Assembly: GCA_019312685.1 (NCBI GenBank)
Contig: JAFDCR010000225.1
Location: 1 to 11,259, forward strand
Origin: Deltaproteobacteria bacterium
Lineage (GTDB): Bacteria; Desulfobacterota; Desulfobulbia; Desulfobulbales; BM004
Direction: 5' to 3'
DNA: 11,259 nucleotides
Made by a program: the position numbers and the translations under genes. Below the pieces are notes generated by a model. That model was not told where the DNA came from and ran no database searches. It saw only the letters and a program-made list of their open reading frames with translations. Positions 6,581-11,259 of the stretch are shown here, one piece after another (positions within the stretch are counted from its first letter, which is position 1; each line of letters begins with the position of its first letter).

Positions 6581-6601
6581 CAGGATAGTTGGCTGTAGTG
6601 T

Positions 6602-7132
6602 TTAACCTGCTGAAAGCATTGTCTTAATCTCTTCCTTCAGGACATCATGATCGACATACCCAAAATACTTTTTCACTATTTCACCCTTGCGGTTAACCAG
6701 AAAAGAAACCGGTATGCCGGTCACCCCGCCGAAGCTTCTGGTAATTGCAGAGTCGGCAAGAAAAACCGGGTAATTTATCCCTCTTGCATCAATGAGTTTT
6801 TTCACCGAAGCCGGATCTCCTTCATCAACTGAAAATGCCACCACGGAAAATCCTTTTGATTTGAAGGAATCCTGCAAATCCATTAAAACCGGTATTTCCT
6901 GGATACACGGAGGACACCAGGTGGCAAAAAAGGCCACCAGAAGCACTTGGCCGTCGAATTGGCTGCTGTCGAGCATTGCCTGGTCATTCAGGGAAGGCAG
7001 CTTGAAATGGACCATCTGCATGCGTTCGCCAATTGCCGGAGTCAGATCGGCCCTTTTGTCCGATTCCACCTGTTTACAGGCCATTAATGCCGCAACCAGT
7101 ACAATGACCAGTAAAAAACATCTCAATTTCAT
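6602..7132 (-). CDS. TlpA/ResA-like thioredoxin-fold lipoprotein
   Basis: The ATG at 7132 is chosen because it gives a compact lipoprotein signal, MKLRCFLLVIVLVAALMAC, with the lipobox LMAC and lipid-bearing C19. GGTGA lies six bases upstream. An ATG at 7165 would add 11 residues ahead of the basic n-region. The mature protein is a thioredoxin fold of about 155 residues. Its redox motif WCPPC lies at 72-76 (C73 and C76), with the ATWCPPCIQEIPVL context typical of TlpA/ResA. The cis-proline segment GIPVSFLV is at about 139-146. Such proteins reduce disulfides outside the cytoplasmic membrane, often in apocytochrome c before haem attachment. Total length is 176 residues. It sits upstream of uppP and, past a terminator, of the precorrin-2 dehydrogenase and ccsB genes. 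A role in cytochrome maturation is plausible but not shown; general thiol stress repair is the alternative. Confidence 0.92.
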   Translation of the reverse strand: MKLRCFLLVIVLVAALMACKQVESDKRADLTPAIGERMQMVHFKLPSLNDQAMLDSSQFDGQVLLVAFFATWCPPCIQEIPVLMDLQDSFKSKGFSVVAFSVDEGDPASVKKLIDARGINYPVFLADSAITRSFGGVTGIPVSFLVNRKGEIVKKYFGYVDHDVLKEEIKTMLSAG

Positions 7133-7202
7133 GTGTATCACCGGGTAATTGACTAAATATTTCATTCAGGAGCGTTTCCTGGCCTGATCAGTCTTTCCTC
7201 AA

Positions 7203-7227
7203 GATAATCCTGATGAAGGAGATTATC
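7203..7227. repeat. Inverted repeat with 7-bp arms upstream of the thioredoxin-like gene
   Basis: GATAATC (7203-7209) and GATTATC (7221-7227) are exact reverse complements around an 11-base spacer. The repeat lies in the roughly 180-bp gap between the histidine kinase gene and the lipoprotein gene. No run of T follows, so it is a better candidate for an operator or mRNA structure than for a terminator. Confidence 0.4.
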
Positions 7228-7233
7228 AAGCCG

Positions 7234-7248
7234 CCATTCAGGGAATGG
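7234..7248. repeat. Second inverted repeat with 6-bp arms in the same gap
   Basis: CCATTC (7234-7239) and GAATGG (7243-7248) are perfect arms around a 3-base loop, only seven bases from the previous repeat. Two hairpins in tandem suggest a structured leader or a protein-binding region. The function is unknown. Confidence 0.35.
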
Positions 7249-7313
7249 AACTTCATTGCAAACAGGAAGTATAATAAAGAATTATTCAAGAGAGCAGGTT
7301 GGACAGAAGAGGT

Positions 7314-9161
7314 TTATATGCCAAAGGAACATGCCGTTTTTTCAGGAAGATTGATCTTGGCTTCCACGCCGCCTTCAGGTTTCTGGATCAAAGAAAAATT
7401 TCCTCCATGTGTTTCAATTATTTTCTCCACAAGGGTCAGTCCCAGGCCCGTCCCGAATGTCTTGGTGGTAAAGAAGGGATCAACCGCCCTGTCCTGAATT
7501 GCCTTTGCAATACCTGTCCCGGTATCAATAAATGATATCGTCACCCAGCCTCTCTGTTGACGTACCGCAATGGTCAGGGTACCCCCGTCAGGCATGGCCT
7601 CTATAGCATTTCTTGCCAGGTGGATTATCATTTTGCGTATCAGCTGCTCATCCATTTCCAAAATGGGATCCGGACCGGCTATATCATATTCGAGCTCAAT
7701 GGAATTTTTCACCAGAGTCGGCTGAAGCAGGAGCATTGATTTTCTGAGCAGCGGATAAAGGGGTTCGCATTTCTTGTCAGCCTGCGGATGAGTGACGAAA
7801 TCAAAAAGATCCTTAAGGGTTGACTCCAGCCTGGATGTTTCATTAACGATCATATGGACAAATTCAAGGGTTTTCTTATCATCTACCCTTTTTCCAAGGA
7901 TACGGGCTGCGCCGCCGATTGAAGTTATCGGATTCCTCAATACATGGACGAGTTGGGCCGACATCTGTCCCAGGGCGGAATAACTGGCTGACTCCACCAG
8001 AAGGTCCTTATTTTTCTCAAGCTCTTCGGTCACCTCTTCAAGTGCCCTGATCTTATCTTCCATCTCCATATATAAACGGCTGTGCTCGATAGCCAGGCTG
8101 GCCTGGTTGGCGAATATTTCCAGAGACCTGATGGAATTCTTTGTAATGGGCAGTCTGGTGACAAAATTATCTGCAATGATAACCCCCAGAGATTTGCTCG
8201 GCGAGAACAGGGGAACGACCACAAAAGTATCTTCACCCAGCAGATCAATGAGATTCCTGTCAACGGGAACTTCAGCCTGCCCGTTCTCCACCAGGATTGA
8301 ATGCTTCTCCAGGGCGACTTTGATCAGGATATGCTCTGAATCCGTTACCGGCACCTGCAGATTCTTGATCGTCTGGGTAATTTTCGTATCCCCATTCAAG
8401 CAGGTTTTTCTGATATTCTGGACTATTTCCAGGAAATCGAGCTGCCTTTCACGCATTTCCGCCCAGATCCTGCCCGCCTCATTCCGGCATTCAGAGCCGA
8501 TTCCCAGTTTTCCCTGCAGTACTTTGCCCTCATTATCAAAAATTACCAGAAAGGCCCGGTTAAAACGCAACCCTTCCTCAGCGGTAATCCCTACCAGAAT
8601 GGCCTGCAGTATCTCATCCAGCTCAACAGTGCTTAGGTAAACAGAGTTCATCTTCAGGGAGAGTTGATGCACAAGCTGAATCCGGAAATGGGCTTTTTCG
8701 AGATCTTTCTGATATTTAAGATTTTCAGAGATCAGCAGCCGTCTTTCGAGAACCTTTCTGGCCACCAGTAATATTTCCTGAAACTGCACCGGCTTTGAGA
8801 GATAATCGTCAGCACCCTTTCGGATACAGTCCAGCGCAACTTCCAGATCAGCCATGCCGGTCAGCATGATTATTCCTGTACCGGGATGATCGTTGACAAT
8901 CTCCGGCAGAAGAGTGACGCCGTCCGTATCAGGCAAACCGATATCCAGGAGAATCAAGGCGATATTAACCGTGCTGAAAAGACTTCTGAGTTCATTTGCA
9001 CTGCCTGCTTCAACTACGGCCATATTATTACTTTCCAGAAAAATACGAAGCGGCTCCCGGATGGATGTATCGTCATCAACTATTGCAATGACTTCACCCT
9101 CGGCAAGCAGTTTTGCAGGATCCAGTGATATATGCTGTAAACCGGGAATTACTTCAAGCAT
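7314..9161 (-). CDS. Sensor histidine kinase with N-terminal receiver and GAF domains
   Basis: This 615-residue cytoplasmic protein has no membrane segment. After about 22 residues comes a receiver domain (about 23-140) with acidic residues D29-D31, phosphoacceptor D73 in LLDIGLPDTDG, T101 and K123 in the SKP triplet. A helical linker leads to a GAF-type sensor domain (about 177-360, ending FANQASLAIEHSRLY) and then a coiled coil (about 361-392). The dimerisation/phosphoacceptor helix carries SAQLVHVLRNPITSIGG with H406; the residue after His is valine instead of the usual glutamate. The ATPase domain has the N box HLARNAIEAM (N518), DTGTGI (546-551), FFTTK and TGLGL (571-575). All parts needed for ATP binding are present. 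The protein probably receives a phosphate or signal through its receiver and GAF domains and controls its own kinase; no separate response regulator is nearby. The ATG at 9161 lacks a good ribosome binding site. Confidence 0.95.
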   Translation of the reverse strand: MLEVIPGLQHISLDPAKLLAEGEVIAIVDDDTSIREPLRIFLESNNMAVVEAGSANELRSLFSTVNIALILLDIGLPDTDGVTLLPEIVNDHPGTGIIMLTGMADLEVALDCIRKGADDYLSKPVQFQEILLVARKVLERRLLISENLKYQKDLEKAHFRIQLVHQLSLKMNSVYLSTVELDEILQAILVGITAEEGLRFNRAFLVIFDNEGKVLQGKLGIGSECRNEAGRIWAEMRERQLDFLEIVQNIRKTCLNGDTKITQTIKNLQVPVTDSEHILIKVALEKHSILVENGQAEVPVDRNLIDLLGEDTFVVVPLFSPSKSLGVIIADNFVTRLPITKNSIRSLEIFANQASLAIEHSRLYMEMEDKIRALEEVTEELEKNKDLLVESASYSALGQMSAQLVHVLRNPITSIGGAARILGKRVDDKKTLEFVHMIVNETSRLESTLKDLFDFVTHPQADKKCEPLYPLLRKSMLLLQPTLVKNSIELEYDIAGPDPILEMDEQLIRKMIIHLARNAIEAMPDGGTLTIAVRQQRGWVTISFIDTGTGIAKAIQDRAVDPFFTTKTFGTGLGLTLVEKIIETHGGNFSLIQKPEGGVEAKINLPEKTACSFGI

Positions 9162-9253
9162 GATTATAATTGGGGCACCAATTTATTCTTCTGCCGTGAT
9201 CATCTCAAATACCTTAAGAAACCAGGGGAAAATCCCTGTACCCAGTATCTTCT

Positions 9254-9265
9254 ATTATTAATAAT
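9254..9265. repeat. 12-bp perfect AT palindrome in the divergent intergenic region
   Basis: ATTATTAATAAT (9254-9265) is a perfect palindrome lying next to a TATAAT hexamer on the minus strand (9268-9273). Such a site near a promoter could bind a dimeric regulator, but AT-only palindromes also arise by chance in promoter DNA. Confidence 0.3.
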
Positions 9266-9283
9266 CCATTATATAGCTTCATT

Positions 9284-9312
9284 TTTGTACTTCTGCCAGG
9301 TTTATCTGTCAA
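9284..9312 (-). promoter_or_regulatory. Candidate promoter for the histidine kinase gene
   Basis: On the minus strand a perfect TTGACA (9307-9312) is followed after exactly 17 bases by TACAAA (9284-9289), a four-of-six match to the -10 box. A perfect TATAAT also occurs slightly downstream (9268-9273) but has no matching -35. The leader would be about 115 bases and contains a small CAGGG/CCCTG hairpin (9223-9238). Confidence 0.4.
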
Positions 9313-9354
9313 GCTATAGTAAGGTTGGCAGGGCCTTAAGCAAAATTATTCGTG

Positions 9355-9383
9355 TTGAAATATGGTCTGATACTCTTTACAGT
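9355..9383 (+). promoter_or_regulatory. Candidate promoter for the HEAT-dinG pair
   Basis: TTGAAA (9355-9360) and TACAGT (9378-9383) are 17 bases apart on the plus strand, matching consensus at five and four of six positions. Transcription would start near 9390, about 47 bases before the HEAT gene ATG. A perfect TATAAT at 9415-9420 is an alternative -10 but would leave a very short leader and has no good -35. Confidence 0.35.
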
Positions 9384-9436
9384 GCCTGCAAATAAAATGA
9401 ACCTGATTCAGCTGTATAATTTTCAGCACCCCGAAA

Positions 9437-9874
9437 ATGGAAAAAGAGTTTGATATCGATATTCTGCAGGTTATCGGCGACTTCCTTGAACTCGGCCATG
9501 TGGAAAACATTGTGGCCATGTTTAAGCAGGACAGCAGTTTATATGACCTGACAGGCGACCTTCTCAGGGATGAACGTTTCACCGTAAGGCTGGGAACGGC
9601 TGTCCTCTTCGAGGAACTTGCAGCGATCCGGCCATCTGAAGTTCCCCTTGCCATTCCTTCACTACTACCGCTCCTGCAGGAACAGGAACCCATCTTAAGG
9701 GGTGAGGCAGCAAACATATTAAGTATAATCGGTTCCAGGTCCGCCCTTAAACATCTGGAAAAACTCAGGAACGATCCCGACCCTCAGGTTAGAGAAATCG
9801 TTACAGATATCTTGCTGCAGGCCGGCGGGACAACCGGGACTGAAAAACCTGCCGGAAATGAAAACTCTTCTTGA
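9437..9874 (+). CDS. Small HEAT-repeat protein encoded with dinG
   Basis: This 145-residue soluble protein starts at the only ATG after an in-frame stop at 9404; the ribosome binding site is weak. The N-terminal quarter is acidic and helical (MEKEFDIDILQVIGDFLELG). From about residue 44 there are two or three HEAT-like helical pairs: about 44-80 (VRLGTAVLFEELA, then AIPSLLPLL), about 81-111 (LRGEAANILSIIG, then ALKHLEKLR) and a partial one at about 112-130 (DPDPQVREIVTDIL). The last 15 residues are polar and probably disordered. HEAT repeats form curved scaffolds for protein-protein contacts and have no catalytic role. The reading frame overlaps the start of the downstream helicase gene by 17 bases. 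That suggests coupled expression and a possible link to the helicase, though no partner is proven. Confidence 0.85.
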   Translation: MEKEFDIDILQVIGDFLELGHVENIVAMFKQDSSLYDLTGDLLRDERFTVRLGTAVLFEELAAIRPSEVPLAIPSLLPLLQEQEPILRGEAANILSIIGSRSALKHLEKLRNDPDPQVREIVTDILLQAGGTTGTEKPAGNENSS

Positions 9875-11259
9875 ACAGACAGAAGCCATTTTCAGGCCCG
9901 ATGGTCTTCTGGAAAAACTCATTGAGAATTATGAACCTAGAGCCGGGCAGCTGGAAATGGCTATGGCCATAGCCGGAACCCTTGAGGGCGGCAAGCTTGT
10001 CGTTGAGGCTGAGACCGGTATCGGCAAAACCCTCGCATATCTTATTCCCGCAGTCCTGAGCAGGCAGAAGGTTGTCATATCCACCAATACCCTGAACCTG
10101 CAGGAACAGATTCTCAGCGATGCAATTCCCTTTATTCAACGGAATATTGATCCAAAACTCTCCGCGCTTTGTGTGAAGGGGAGGCAAAACTATCTCTGCC
10201 TCTACCGCTGGCAGCAATTCTCAGTGCACCCTCAACTTGAATTGTTTGCGCCCGGAAAGACCAGGGGAAAAATTACAGAATGGCTCGAGGCGACCACCAC
10301 AGGCGACCGGGCGGAACTGCCCTGGCTGGAAGACAGTTCTGCCCTGTGGCGGGAGATCAGCGCTACAACCGGACAATGCCTTGGCAGTAAATGCCCGCAA
10401 GACAAGACATGTTTTATAACTGAATTACGCAGAAAAGCCGCTGCCGCCCGAATACTCATTGTCAACCACCACCTCCTCTTCTCTGACCTGGCCCTCCGGA
10501 GCGAGGGGCACGGCGAAGTGTTGCCGCGTTACGAATCGGTGATTTTTGACGAAGCCCACAATATCGAAAATGTGGCAACCAGTTTTTTTGGTTTCTCCTG
10601 CAGCCATTACCAGCTCCTCGAACTGGTAAAAGATGTAAAACTCGCTGCTGCCATGCTGCAGGAGGACAGGCAGGTAAAAATATTTCAAGCTGCTGATGCT
10701 CTCCAAACCTCATCGGAACTTTTCACCGCATTATTTCCTGCGCAAACAGGGCGAGCTCCCTTAACGGAATTCATTGATTCATGTCAGGAATGGGAGGAGA
10801 GAAGCAGGGCTGTTTCGGACAGGCTGTCAACCCTTGCGGCAACTCTTCTGCTGTTTGATACCGAAGGTGAAGCATGGCAGGGCTTGGCAAACCGCTGCGA
10901 AAATCTGCACAACAGATTTATTGCCCTTGCAGAACTGCTTGATATTGACCTGGAAGAAAAATACATCCGTTGGTATGAACGACGTGATAAAAATATTGTC
11001 CTGACCGCTTCCCCGATTGATATTGCCGCAGAGCTCAACTCAATATTATATCCGGAAGTGCGCAGTGTGATTTTCACCTCAGGAACCTTGACCGTCGGAG
11101 GCAATTTCTCCTATTTTTGCAACAGGCTGGGACTTGACCATGATTCGGAAACCCTTTCACTGTCTTCCCCTTTTGATTACAGAAACCGGACATTGCTATA
11201 TATCCCCGGCCATAGCCGGGAGAACCGTTTCCCGCCGCCTGATGACAACGGATTCCCTG
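9858..11259 (+). CDS. dinG: DinG-family iron-sulfur DNA helicase (3' end outside window)
   Basis: The first 467 codons are present, starting at the ATG at 9858; the frame stays open to the window edge. The family is usually about 640-720 residues. These ATP-dependent 5'-3' helicases of the XPD-like superfamily 2 unwind R-loops, D-loops and forked DNA during repair and replication conflicts. Walker A is AETGIGKT (51-58), followed by STNTLNLQEQ (motif Ia). Four cysteines, C114, C174, C179 and C185, form the 4Fe-4S site; the spacing of the last three (5 and 6) agrees with E. coli DinG as I recall it. VNHHLLFSDL precedes the Walker B box DEAH at 231-234. SGTLT, at about 408-412, marks the motif that begins the second RecA-like half. 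There is no N-terminal exonuclease domain. It follows the HEAT gene in another frame, overlapping by 17 bases. Confidence 0.95.
   Translation, partial: MKTLLEQTEAIFRPDGLLEKLIENYEPRAGQLEMAMAIAGTLEGGKLVVEAETGIGKTLAYLIPAVLSRQKVVISTNTLNLQEQILSDAIPFIQRNIDPKLSALCVKGRQNYLCLYRWQQFSVHPQLELFAPGKTRGKITEWLEATTTGDRAELPWLEDSSALWREISATTGQCLGSKCPQDKTCFITELRRKAAAARILIVNHHLLFSDLALRSEGHGEVLPRYESVIFDEAHNIENVATSFFGFSCSHYQLLELVKDVKLAAAMLQEDRQVKIFQAADALQTSSELFTALFPAQTGRAPLTEFIDSCQEWEERSRAVSDRLSTLAATLLLFDTEGEAWQGLANRCENLHNRFIALAELLDIDLEEKYIRWYERRDKNIVLTASPIDIAAELNSILYPEVRSVIFTSGTLTVGGNFSYFCNRLGLDHDSETLSLSSPFDYRNRTLLYIPGHSRENRFPPPDDNGFP

Noticed and set aside
7213..7497. Open plus-strand frame of about 94 codons crossing the gap upstream of the lipoprotein gene
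   Set aside because: Most of it lies antisense to the 3' end of the histidine kinase gene, it has no recognisable motif, and it overlaps the second inverted repeat. It is best explained as a chance frame.
8107..8640. Plus-strand open frame (177 codons) opposite the histidine kinase gene
   Set aside because: It is antisense to the GAF region of a clear kinase, with low-complexity serine-rich composition typical of shadow frames.
1..11259. Defence system, phage, transposon or CRISPR array
   Set aside because: I saw no transposase, integrase, nuclease-defence motif or regularly spaced repeat. DinG and HEAT occur in some defence settings, but here they look like an ordinary chromosomal pair.

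Overview
The window looks like chromosomal DNA of an anaerobic Gram-negative bacterium, most likely a deltaproteobacterium (Desulfobacterota in the broad sense). The evidence is the glutamyl-tRNA route to tetrapyrroles (HemA), a precorrin-2 dehydrogenase and a System II cytochrome c haem-handling protein encoded together, a TlpA-type thiol lipoprotein, and multi-domain sensor proteins with the style and vocabulary of that group. No rRNA, tRNA, CRISPR array, transposase or phage gene was seen.

Layout. Positions 1-2130 look like an accessory segment. It holds the 3' end of an AT-rich PAS sensor gene with a cysteine-rich C-terminal tail, a 260-bp non-coding stretch with a perfect inverted repeat, an unrecognised multi-span membrane protein (minus strand), and a stand-alone GDP-mannose hydrolase-type Nudix gene (plus strand). 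From about 2176 to 9161 every gene is on the minus strand. In transcription order (right to left) they are: a REC-GAF-histidine kinase, a TlpA/ResA-like lipoprotein, undecaprenyl-diphosphatase (uppP), then a terminator and a candidate promoter, then precorrin-2 dehydrogenase, CcsA/ResC-type haem protein, hemA, and an unrecognised 174-179 aa protein. From 9437 to the right edge two overlapping plus-strand genes encode a small HEAT-repeat protein and a DinG-type iron-sulfur helicase, cut off by the window end. The 275-bp gap 9162-9436 is a divergent promoter region.

How the genes fit together. The precorrin-2 dehydrogenase, CcsA-like and hemA genes form a tightly packed, translationally coupled unit. 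It links the first step of tetrapyrrole synthesis, the siroheme branch and haem delivery to c-type cytochromes. The TlpA-like lipoprotein two genes upstream could supply the thiol-reducing step of the same maturation process, but a terminator separates it from the haem unit, so this is inference. The HEAT and dinG reading frames overlap by 17 bases, which suggests co-expression.

I found no clear new defence system or other wholly novel system. The points most worth a second look are the cysteine-rich PAS sensor tail with no output domain, the H-V-L-R-N-P variant of the kinase phosphoacceptor motif, the unknown gene that follows hemA where hemC often sits, and the HEAT-DinG pairing.
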